From Ahaetulla prasina (Eukaryota > Chordata > Lepidosauria > Squamata > Colubridae), in contig NC_080539.1 in the NCBI RefSeq assembly GCF_028640845.1, forward strand, positions 159,837,236-159,901,235: 64,000 bases of DNA, written 5' to 3'. The notes below the pieces were generated by a model. That model was given only the letters and a program-made list of their open reading frames with translations. It ran no database searches and was not told the DNA's origin. Within the stretch, counting starts at the first letter, position 1, and the number at the start of each line of letters is the position of its first letter. Shown piece by piece: positions 55,613 to 64,000 of this stretch. The translations under genes and the position numbers were made by a program.

Positions 55613-55726
55613 TGGTCATAAAACCTTATTATTCAGGTTAAATTGCCGTGTTGGCACTTTCCAATAAATAGGTGGGTTTTGGGTTGCAGTTTGGTCCCTA
55701 AAAGGTTGACCACCACTGGTCTAGAA

Positions 55727-55962
55727 TTATCATTGCCATAAAGAAAATGATTAAAAAAAAAAGGCATTTGTGATGGCAGTATTATATGTAGAATACATTC
55801 TTCAATGCTTTTTATCCAAAAGTGATGCCCAATGGCTAAAACGTAAGTCCATTTTTTTTTTATTATCATTGCCGATTGGGTAGCACTAGCTAAGAAAGAC
55901 ATTACCAAATTATATTGAAGTACAATTGAAATTAAGTACCAGCATTCTGTTTGGTGAAGTGT
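55727..55962. other. Short unassigned stretch
   Basis: AT-rich with poly-A and poly-T runs; nothing recognised. Confidence 0.4.
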
Positions 55963-56222
55963 TTTTTTTTTTGTTTACATTTATACCCCGCCCTTCTCCG
56001 AAGACTCAGGGCGGCTTACAGTGTATAAGGCAATAGTCTCATTCTATTTGTATATTTTTACAAAGTCAACTTATTGCCCCCCCAACAATCTGGGTCCTCA
56101 TTTTACCTACCTTATAAAGGATGGAAGGCTGAGTCAACCTTGGGCCGGGCTTGAACCTGCAGTAATTGCAGGCTTTGTGTTCTTAATAACAGGCTTTACC
56201 AGCCTGCGCTATTCACCGTTTA
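55963..56222 (-). mobile_element. tRNA SINE with L2-type tail
   Basis: Antisense copy: poly-T, 'cccttctccgaagactcagg'+GCGGCTTACA, shared core, then a somewhat diverged tRNA-like head ending near 56222. Confidence 0.9.
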
Positions 56223-56440
56223 AGGTTAGAAACTAAGTTCTGCTTCTGCCATAGGCACAAAGTCAGTTGGGTGACCTTGAGACAGTCACTCTACTTCAGC
56301 CCTGGGAAGCAGGCAATGGCAAATCACTGCTAAAAAAAACTCTGCTAAGAAAACTTCAGAGACTTGCCCAGGCAGTCACTAGGAGTCAACATTTGTTCAA
56401 CAATGCTAAAATAAATTAAAATAAAATAAAATCCCACATG
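56223..56440 (+). mobile_element. SINE remnant with RTE-type 3' part
   Basis: 'ggcacaaagtcagttgggtg', 'ccctgggaagcaggcaatgg' and 'cccaggcagtcactaggagt'+CAACA follow a known squamate SINE body whose end resembles BovB tails. The tRNA-like head is missing. It ends in AAATAAAATAAAAT. Confidence 0.55.
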
Positions 56441-57684
56441 GGATACTAGGTACAGAATTTATTTTCAATGCTGCTTGAGATAATGCTAAAAACAGTTAAC
56501 TCAGCCTTTTATGAACCTGTATACAGCGGAATTGCCCTAAACTTGTTCTTGTTTAAACTCTTTCTTGTGTTGTCGGTGAAGGTGACAATCAAGGAAACAT
56601 TTTAAAGTATTTGACATTAAATAGGAATCTAGAGTGTTTTTAAAGGTGTGTGGACATTCTGAAAAAACAAATTTGTATTTTTTAATTTGCTTCATGTAAA
56701 TTGTTTTAGAATTATATGTATTCTTGATAATAAACATTTTTAAATGACAGCCAAAAATTACTATTTTTTTTCAAACTACTTTCCTCTTGACTCACCTAAA
56801 TGTATTGTTAGTTCCTTCTTTCCAGTTAGATTAACACTTCTTGTCCAAATTTTTAAAACCACCCATCTCCCTGAGGATGGAGAGAAAGGGGCTTATCAGG
56901 AGAGGGTTCTTGACAACTTCAAGGATTACTTACAAAATCCTCCACATCCATACTTCTAAAAATATACATTCCATCAGCAATTTGTTTCTAGATGTATACT
57001 GTAAATTTTAAACCTAGAAATTACTGGCCACAATCTCATAAAAACCTTCCCCCATCCCTGTGAACAGACACCCATTTATTCTACATGATATTTTATGTTT
57101 AGGAGAATATATAACTAGTGTAGAATACAATCTTTCAGAGACACTGGCTGATTTTGCTGGCAATGTCATATTTAGTTCAAATCACTCTAAAATGTTCTGG
57201 GCAGATGCTAGGAAGACCATGAAGAAACAAGATACTTAATACTTTTTAAAAAATCATTTCTTTTTTAGATGCATCCATTCTCCAATGGAACACAAGAAAA
57301 CCTGTTGGGTGAGTCATTGAAACCAAGGACCATTCTGGACAAATCCCTGGAAAATATACTGTTGGGAACAAATTTGAAGAGAAATATCTGAAATGAATTA
57401 ATCTCCTAGTTCTTTTCCACATATAATTTCCCCAAAGCCCAACTCCAGTATTCAATGTTGTACAAAATTGACTTTCCCATGAGTATATTTGTTTAAACTG
57501 TAAATGAGTAGGGAACAGAGCAAGTTATAACGGAATCAAACACGTTTTTTTCTAAATAGCTCCAATCAAATATGATCCAATCTCAGAAGCCAAAGGGAAA
57601 CTAATCCGAAACTAATGATAAAGTAACTTCAGGTTAGAGCCAGATGCTGGATCTCTAAACCTATTTAGAATTAAATAATTAAGG
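56441..57684. other. Unrecognised AT-rich stretch
   Basis: No nameable repeat. ORFs 56537-56737, 56744-56959 and 57246-57455 show no domains. Confidence 0.4.
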
Positions 57685-57780
57685 CAGAGAAATGTATTTA
57701 TTTGTTTAGGCTTGTATACCACGCAATACCCAACAGCTTTGAGTGGCTTACATCAAGCAAAGCAGAATTAAAAGGGTAAT
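57685..57780 (-). mobile_element. L2-like 3' end remnant
   Basis: 'tttatttgtttaggcttgta'+TACCACGC and 'ggcttacatcaagcaaagca' are an antisense L2-like tail. The MITE at 57782 inserted beside or within it. Confidence 0.5.
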
Positions 57781-57781
57781 A

Positions 57782-58423
57782 CAGGTAATCCTCGACTTAC
57801 AACCGTTCACTTAGTGACCATTCAAGGTTACAATGCCACTGACAAAAGCAACTTATGACTGTTTTTCACAGTTACAACCAGAGGTGAAATCTACTTACCT
57901 TCCCTACTGGTTCAGAGTGCACGCACCGTTGTTCCATCAGATTTTTTACCCTCTGCGCATGTGCAAAGCTTTCTGCACATGCGCAGAGTGTTAAAAATGA
58001 CTTCCGGGCAGGTGGGCAGAGCCTTGCGCTGCCACTGCTACCGGTTCACCAAACCACAAGCCACCACCGCTACCAATTTGTGCAAGCTGGACAAAACTGG
58101 CAGGATTTCACCACTGCTTACAACCTTTGCAGCATTCCCATAATCTTGTGATCAAAATTCAGACGCTAGGCGATTGATTCATATTTTGACCGTTGCTGTG
58201 TCTCAAGATCGTGTGATCCACTTTTGTGACCTTCTGATAAGCAAAATCAGTGGGGAAACCAAATTCATTTAACATCTGGGTTACTAACTTCTCCACTGCA
58301 GTGATTCACTTAACAACTGTGACAAGAAAGGTTGTAAAATGGGGCAAAACTCACTTAACAAATGTCTCACTTAACAACAGAAATTTTGGACTCCACTGTG
58401 GTCATTAAATCGAGGACTATCTG
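57782..58423. mobile_element. Mariner/Tigger-like MITE, best copy
   Basis: The ends CAGGTAATCCTCGACTTAC and AAATCGAGGACTATCTG are inverted repeats between TA dinucleotides (57780-57781 and 58424-58425). The body carries the 'ttcacttaacaactgtgaca' type blocks. After removing the hAT at 57879-58116, about 400 bp remain, with no transposase. Confidence 0.85.
57879..58116. mobile_element. hAT-like MITE nested in mariner-like MITE
   Basis: The ends CAGAGGTGAAATCTAC and GGATTTCACCACTG are flanked by GTTACAAC (57871-57878) and CTTACAAC (58117-58124), 7 of 8 matching. The interior contains a TGCGCATGTGCA-type inverted repeat near 57955-57990. It serves as the empty-site reference for 13073-14248. 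Confidence 0.9.
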
Positions 58424-58425
58424 TA

Positions 58426-59250
58426 CAAAATAATCTGAGAACAAAGCATCTCCTAAGTAGAAGGATTGATCTGGGTATCATGAAACAAGCACTTCCACAG
58501 AACGGAACTATCACCAAGAAGGCTTGACTGCAGATACTTGCAATCTCTTCTACCACTCTTACTCAGTGGACATACTCTAGTCTAGAGCATAACCTAGAGC
58601 AATGCCTCAAAAGGACCGAGGATTATACAGCAGGTGGATCCAACTCCTTTTCAGGATCTTTTCAAATCCTAATTTTGAATTCTCCTAGTATATTTTTCCT
58701 TTGAAAAAAAATGAACTGGCCCTATGAATATATTTGCAAAAAAATAACCCTATTCCTGAGAACTCACTAAAAATATTGCCATTAACACTACAACATGAAG
58801 CTAAAAGTCATATAAGAATCCATTCATGGAATGAAAAGATATAACACAATCAAAACTTTTATGTAGCACCCTCTTAGAAATACTGATGATGGGAACAAAA
58901 TAAGCTCCCATAACATACCAACCTAGACCACTGTTTTATACAGCTTATTATTGTCTGCAGTGACTTGCAGCAACTCTGCAATGAAAATTTTTTTAGACTA
59001 CCTAAAAATATTGGAAATTGAATCAAGGATCTTCTGTATCCAAGGCAGGTAGGGCGCCGTTAGTAGGTTTTTTCCCAAAGTATAATGCCAAGGGTTTGTC
59101 TGGAACTACTGCTTCAATTTTTGAAGTGCCAGTCAGAAAGGCAGACAGAAAAACATTGGATATGAGAGAAATGAGAATATTTGCGCTTTGCAGAAAATGC
59201 TAAACTTGCCTACACTCCATAATGCAAAGTTAGACAACTGTATCTCTTTC
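58426..59250. other. Unrecognised stretch
   Basis: No nameable repeat or supported gene. Confidence 0.4.
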
Positions 59251-59960
59251 ATCCAGTTTTGAGACGGCCTGATAGCGTCACAATTCTGCACAGTTTACAT
59301 ATAAATAAGAAGAATAAACATGAGTAAAAATCATCTGGGCTGAATGGAAGAAAAGTTTACCCAGCCATAAGCCAACACAACTAAACATAATTAAAGGGGC
59401 ACCACAACCACCGTATCTCAAACCCTGGGAGAACAACCATGTTTTCAAACTGCTTCCTTAGCGTCATAAGGGCAGGAACTCCATGAATCTCTGGAGAGAT
59501 ATTATTCCAGAAGGCAGGCACTTCAACACAGATAGCATACTACCTCAGCCCTCCAAGTTCACACTTTTTGATCTGGAACACACCTGCCTGGCTTGATTTA
59601 GCAGGCAGAGAGGAAAAATTGGAGATAAGCAACCCTTCAGAGGCAGTTCTTTGAAACTATACCCAGTTTGAACTATACCCAGAAGCTAACTTGCAATCAA
59701 TGCAACTCACAAAGCAGTGGGGTCATATGACTATAATACATTGCTCCCAACTCTGTCTGCACCTCTGCTTTCTGAATCACTTGTAGCTTCTGGATAGTTT
59801 TCAAGGGCAGCTTTACACAGAATGCATTTCAGTAATACCATTGTGAGGTGACCAGGGCATGAGTAACTGTCTGAAGGGTCTCCTGGTCCAGGAAAAGACA
59901 CATGTTACATTAGTTACAAAGACCTTCTTGATCACAACTACGACCAAACAAGGGCCTATG
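59251..59960 (-). mobile_element. Old L2 LINE remnant
   Basis: Antisense blocks 'aatctctggagagatattat'+TCCAGAAGGCAGGC and 'gggcatgagtaactgtctga'+AGGGTCTCCTGGTCCAGG match the post-RT and 3' region of L2 elements (compare 21060-21130 and 21470-21540). No ORF survives. Confidence 0.7.
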
Positions 59961-60164
59961 GTCCATTTTCAAACCTTAGGTTAGCATGATCATAAAGAGA
60001 GGAAACTGATTAAATGGAATTGAGCTATTTGACAAGTTGAATAAGATGAATTCCTAACTATCACACTGAACAAAAGATGTCCTATGATTTCTTAATTTCA
60101 TATCCAAGGGGAAAGAGTTGGTTCCTGCATCCTGCCCAAGCTTCTCATGCTATTCCATCCTCAG

Positions 60165-60400
60165 GCTGGCAGAAGAAATAAGAAGAAATGGTTTATTTAC
60201 TATTCAGTCTTCTGATCTTACAAATCAGCTCCTTGGACCAAACTCTCCCAGCAGAATGGTCCTGAAAAACAGTAGTCAGGACCCAGAACAGAAGGGGCAT
60301 ACCCATCATGGCCTAAAAAAGCTAAAAGTCAATGGACCAATTGCAGATCCTGATGGTTATGAAGAACCACTGGGAAAGATTATTGTAGATTATTTAAATG
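60165..60400 (+). CDS. Possible host-gene exon, function unknown
   Basis: A 236-base open stretch with plausible splice signals: a pyrimidine-rich tract ending CCATCCTCAG before 60165, and GTAATA directly after 60400. It is open in one frame from an ATG at 60118 to a stop just past 60440. The translation is non-repetitive (for example GPIADPDGYEEPLGKIIVDY) and looks more protein-like than other frames here. I do not recognise the family. Phase would be 2 in, 1 out. No neighbouring exon was found, and chance or an old retrocopy remain possible. Confidence 0.3.
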
Positions 60401-60444
60401 GTAATATTTGTGTTGGCAGAAGAAGGAACACACTACTTCTATAG

Positions 60445-60953
60445 CAGGGGTAGTTAATATTTTTATACCTACTTTTGTATCTCTGTTAGTAGTAAAATTT
60501 TCTAATGGCCCACCGGTTCCACAGTAATGCGCCATGTATTGTTGTCTGTGCATGCCTCTTGCACACCATGGATTGGGTTTGGGGGGGGGCACCGGCTACC
60601 AGCTCTGCTTGTGTTACAGCTGGGTGGTGTGAGGGGAGATGCGCAAGCTATACTGGGATGAGGCTCTTTTGTTTGCAGTCACACTATAGCACCATTTAGT
60701 TTCACTTATGTAACATGAACTAAACTTATGTGCGGGCGATACAAATAGTATATTTTCAGAAACTTAAATTGTCACGGGGAATTTTATGAAAACCTAATGA
60801 AAATGGTTTTAAATAATGCTATGAAATTTTTTTCAAAAGTCAATTAAATTAAAAAATGGGAAAGTGCTTCAGTATCGGACAAAACCCCTACCGCCCACCA
60901 TGAAATCTGGAACGCCCACTAGTGGGCGGTAGGGACCAGGTTGACTACCACTG
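60445..60953. mobile_element. hAT-like element, 509 bp
   Basis: CAGGGGTAGTTAATATTTTT at the left and AGGTTGACTACCACTG at the right are inverted repeats. Exact 8-bp duplications TTCTATAG lie at 60437-60444 and 60954-60961. Subterminal CCGCCCAC motifs and a hairpin CCGCCCAC/GTGGGCGG near the right end (about 60893-60930) are visible. No transposase. Confidence 0.9.
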
Positions 60954-60961
60954 TTCTATAG

Positions 60962-62985
60962 TGAAACAGCTAAATGCATGTTGTCATTGCCTTGAGCTGG
61001 AAATGAGACAAAAGCAAACCAGTAAAAATGCATCCTTCTCAAAGAGTGTCTGAGATCTCTTTTCTCTGCCATTAGTAGCACAAAAGGGTGAGTCTCAAGT
61101 TTAACTGAATAGTATTTAGAGTTCTGAATTGGATAATCTTTTCCACTGCTCTTTGTTACCAAGTAACAGAATGGGAGATAGGCAAGGAAAAGTGTTGACA
61201 GGTCATTACCAAATGACCTTTCCTCATTTTCCATTTAGCCATATGTTTTGACAACATGTTTCCCCATGGTGAAACTGCTTTCATCTCGTTCCCAGTCCAT
61301 GAGTGAAATAGCCCTTGAGTCTTCCTTAGCTACAGCAATCCTAAAAAAGATTGTTTTCTCTCTTATTTTGATCTCCCTTGTAAACTTTGTCACCCATTTC
61401 TCAAACCTAAGTCAGATGACTGCAAAGACTTGAAAGAGAAGCAATAGCGGCAGGCTAGGAATTGGCAACAGAAACAGCAAATTTCACACAATATAGCTTT
61501 TCACCAACCCTCTGAGAAAGCTGATGGCTTCTGTCACTTGATCATTTATGTCATTTCGGATCGGACTGGGAAATACTTCACGAAACTGAATCCCTCGACA
61601 AATTATGTAGTAACATTGCTTGGATCGCCAAAAGGAGACTGCCCTGTTTCCTCTTTCTGTTTCAGTGGAAGATATGAAACGAGCAGCCTTCAGGGATTGG
61701 CAGACAAAATGAAACTTCAGTGCCACTTGCTTCTCAAATTTACTTGGCACATTTAGGCACCTGGCAGCCCTCATTAGAGCCAATACAAACACTCATTTAA
61801 AATCTAAATGAAATAGCAAACAGCCATCGTTTACAGAAATGTTAATTTTGCCCAAGATTTCTTTGTACAGACGATCTAAAAACAAGTTATGTTTCAACTT
61901 AGGTGCGTCCCAAGGACATTTCAGTTCCAGATTCTAGCAAATTCTAGGCCCCAGACAAGTGGAGTCTGGTGGAACTGTTGATGGAAACGATGTTCTGTCT
62001 TAATTAAGGGCAACATCTATGTGTTATAGTTGGACAGCCACACAACCTGCCTTGGGAACAACAGGTTGCTACTCATCCGATGGAGCAGAGGTAAATGTAC
62101 TGAAAAGTCAAAGGAACAGTATGTAAAAACTCTTAGAAAAATATACTCAGAGGTATCAGCTTGTTCTATTTCCATTCCACATATATTTCAGTTTTTCCTA
62201 AGCAACACAGAATTAAGAAGTTCTCAAGTCCTTAAAGCAACTGCCATGCTCATTTGATCCAATAGCTGTTGCCCAGATCTTGAGATAAAATTGACTCTTA
62301 GGTCAGATTTGGCAGCACATCCAAACCATTTCATTGTCTACAAGCAAGGCAAGACAAATGCAGAAAATAAACATATTTTTCAGCCCTGGTCGCAACCCAG
62401 AATTCACAAATTCAACTATGAAGAAGTATAAGCATATTTCTAGGATGATTCAATCAGCAGCATTCCTGTGGCCATTCTTTTAAGTAATTCCAAAGTCCCA
62501 GAATGACTATTTATCCATTGTTTGGAAGTATTACATTTCAACATGCAAAAGGATAATGAAATATAGTGATCATAAAACCAGAATACAGGATGCAGAATCA
62601 GTTCCATGTTCTGCTGCACATGGTAGCATTTTTTTGTTAGACATGTGACTTCCACTAATATTTGAGATCCCAGGAAGGGGATCCTCCTCTACTTTTTCCC
62701 ATGTCTTCTCCCAAAAGTGATATTACTGCTGTTTGGTCAAATGATCTCTTTTGCTACTTAGGCTTTAGCACCAATGATTGAATTTAATCCCACCATTAAC
62801 CATTAATGTTTAGCTAATATTCATTGCATTCATTATGAATTCGTAGGACACTTTTAGACTCACCTCTCTTCTGTACCACCTTCATTGATGGAAATATTTC
62901 ACCAACTGTTTTCATGGAGTTGTTGGAAGACAATAGGCTTCAAATAATTTAGTGTTCAAGATACTACATAAAGAAAGATTATAAT
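60962..62985. other. Unrecognised stretch
   Basis: About 2 kb without nameable repeats. Overlapping open frames at 61484-61792 (minus) and 61538-61756 (plus) cannot both be genes, and neither has a domain. Confidence 0.4.
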
Positions 62986-63076
62986 TAACTTATTTTTTGT
63001 ACTATAAGATGCACATGACCATAAGAGTGAGCTAGATTTAGAGGAGGGAAAGAAGAAAAAAAAATCAGATAGGTGT

Positions 63077-63708
63077 TGTCGTGTCCCACCCCCACTCCAA
63101 CGAACGAGTCAAGGAAGTCTGTAACAAACTTGGCAACGAAGCCTTTGCAGCTTGCCAAGTTCCTTCGAGGTTTATCAGGGCAGGCAGGAGTCCAAGTTGT
63201 AACTTCAGCGATAGAGTCCGATATCAGCAAACTAGATAAGACTTTGCTTGACTCAAGGTTGGAATGCCAAAAGCAAGTCCTTCATATAGGCTGTGGGGTG
63301 TGGCTCCATGACTCAGCATTTATCCAGGCCTGCCCCACCCTTCCTTCTGCTGGCATCGCCTCTCAGATCTCCAGAAGCGAGGGTCCTCCCACCCTGCATT
63401 GTCTTCAGCTGGATCTGCTGTCAGCGTCTGGGAAAGGGAGGGGTCAGAGGGAGTAGGCCCGAGTAATTCCAGCACCTGGCTGGCTTCCTGCTCTGAAGGC
63501 TGAGCCAAAGGAACACACGCTGTATGAGTGAGGTTTCTTGGGCTACTCCTTTCACTCCTGGAATCCTCTCCGGGCATGGGCCCAGGGCCGGGGGGCTAGA
63601 GGCATGACAGGCTGTTCATCTTCATTATCAGACTCGGAGTCTGATAAAAAGCCCGGTTGGAGATGGGAGGAGCCCAGCTGTGGAGAGGAGGGAGGACAAG
63701 TCACAACA
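63077..63708 (-). mobile_element. Solo LTR, 632 bp, same family as 13446
   Basis: The minus strand starts TGTTGTGACTTG and ends GGGACACGACA. Exact 5-bp duplications GGTGT lie at 63072-63076 and 63709-63713. A TATA-like CCTATATGAAGGAC (antisense) follows the shared promoter block. No internal coding region; ORFs 63073-63456 and 63320-63577 are incidental. Confidence 0.9.
63295..63318 (-). promoter_or_regulatory. LTR promoter block: MARE/AP-1 and CACCC motifs
   Basis: Third identical 24-base copy of the block at 13636 and 55154, again about 10 bases before the TATA-like box. Confidence 0.55.
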
Positions 63709-64000
63709 GGTGTCCTCTCAAGTGCCAGCTCTGCCTATTGACTCTTGCACTGAGGAAAAGAGACAGAAGAGGCGGGCAATGACAAAGACAGAAGAGGCGG
63801 GGTTCAGCACGGTAAAAGAATCCTGATGCCACAGCCTGGCTGCTATTCATCAAAGGACCGGCACCGACACACAGACATTTCCACCCATTTTGTGGGTGGG
63901 GAACTGTGTCTTATGGAGCAAATAATATGGTATATTGTTGCATTCATAATAACATTGTATGATTGTAAAGTCCCAAATTTTAGCCTTCCAGAGGACTGTG

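Larger units (their letters stand above)
54344..55718. mobile_element. hAT-like element hosting later insertions
   Basis: The ends CCATGATGGCAAACC and GGTTGACCACCACTG are imperfect inverted repeats with exact 8-bp duplications GTCTAGAA (54336-54343 and 55719-55726). The original body is seen at 54360-54720 and 55615-55718. In between lie the 3' part of another hAT-like element and a solo LTR. ORFs such as 54385-54783 are read-through of repeat sequence. Confidence 0.85.
62988..63930. mobile_element. TA-flanked MITE hosting an LTR
   Basis: ACTTATTTTTTGTACTATAA at the left and TTATGGAGCAAATAATATGG at the right are imperfect inverted ends between TA dinucleotides (62986-62987 and 63931-63932). 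ATAAGATGCAC/GTGTCTTAT sequence ties it to the broader family of 13092 and 28406. A solo LTR sits at 63077-63708. Confidence 0.75.

Noticed and set aside
61484..61792. 102-codon minus-strand ORF as a gene
   Set aside because: It overlaps a 72-codon plus-strand ORF and has no domain or splice signals that I could defend.

Overview
The window looks like intergenic or intronic chromosomal DNA from a squamate reptile, most likely a snake. I see no prokaryotic gene organisation and no confidently identified host gene. The main clue is the repeat set: CR1/L3 LINEs ending in an ATTCT (AATAG) microsatellite, as known from snakes; a Sauria SINE with its BovB-type tail; BovB, L1, L2, R4/Dong and Rex1-like LINE pieces; tRNA SINEs with an L2-type tail; and many short DNA transposons. 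Family names come from recalled protein motifs and tails, not database searches.

Layout. 1-3.2 kb: an antisense L1 fragment bounded by a 13-bp duplication, with a CR1/L3 tail inside it and a hammerhead-like segment at one end, then a hAT-like element. 3.2-8 kb: mostly unrecognised AT-rich DNA, with a Sauria SINE inside another SINE. 8-12 kb: mariner/Tigger-like elements, a solo LTR, a small Helitron and a hAT-like element filled with tandem hairpins. 13-14.3 kb: three elements nested inside each other, each with its own target duplication. 17-19.5 kb: small elements and a Rex1-like 3' end. 19.5-27.9 kb: R4/Dong remnants and a nearly complete antisense L2 LINE with a 982-codon ORF (EN and RT active-site residues present) and a GC-rich 5' region. 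28-30.4 kb: MITEs, including a second hairpin-bearing hAT. 32-35.1 kb: degraded SINE, R4 and L2 pieces, plus a near-perfect 149-bp palindrome at a CR1/L3 tail. 35-42 kb: largely unrecognised. 42.1-44.75 kb: an L1 with an intact ORF1 but no ORF2. 46.8-52.3 kb: SINE, Rex1-like and BovB ends, then a 3.2-kb CR1/L3 inserted into an old L2. 53-58.4 kb: hAT, LTR and mariner-like elements. 59.2-60 kb: an old L2. 60.1-61 kb: one possible host exon, then a hAT-like element. 63-63.9 kb: a solo LTR inside a TA-flanked MITE.

How the parts relate. Partner LINEs (L2, CR1/L3, L1, BovB) would have supplied the machinery for the SINEs and truncated copies. The hAT and mariner-like elements here are all short and non-autonomous. 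Many target-site duplications (TSDs) can be read directly: 8 bp for hAT-like, TA for mariner-like, 5 bp for LTRs, and 13-17 bp for L1 and SINE. Several insertions can be checked against an empty site in another copy in the same window, which gives a relative order of events.
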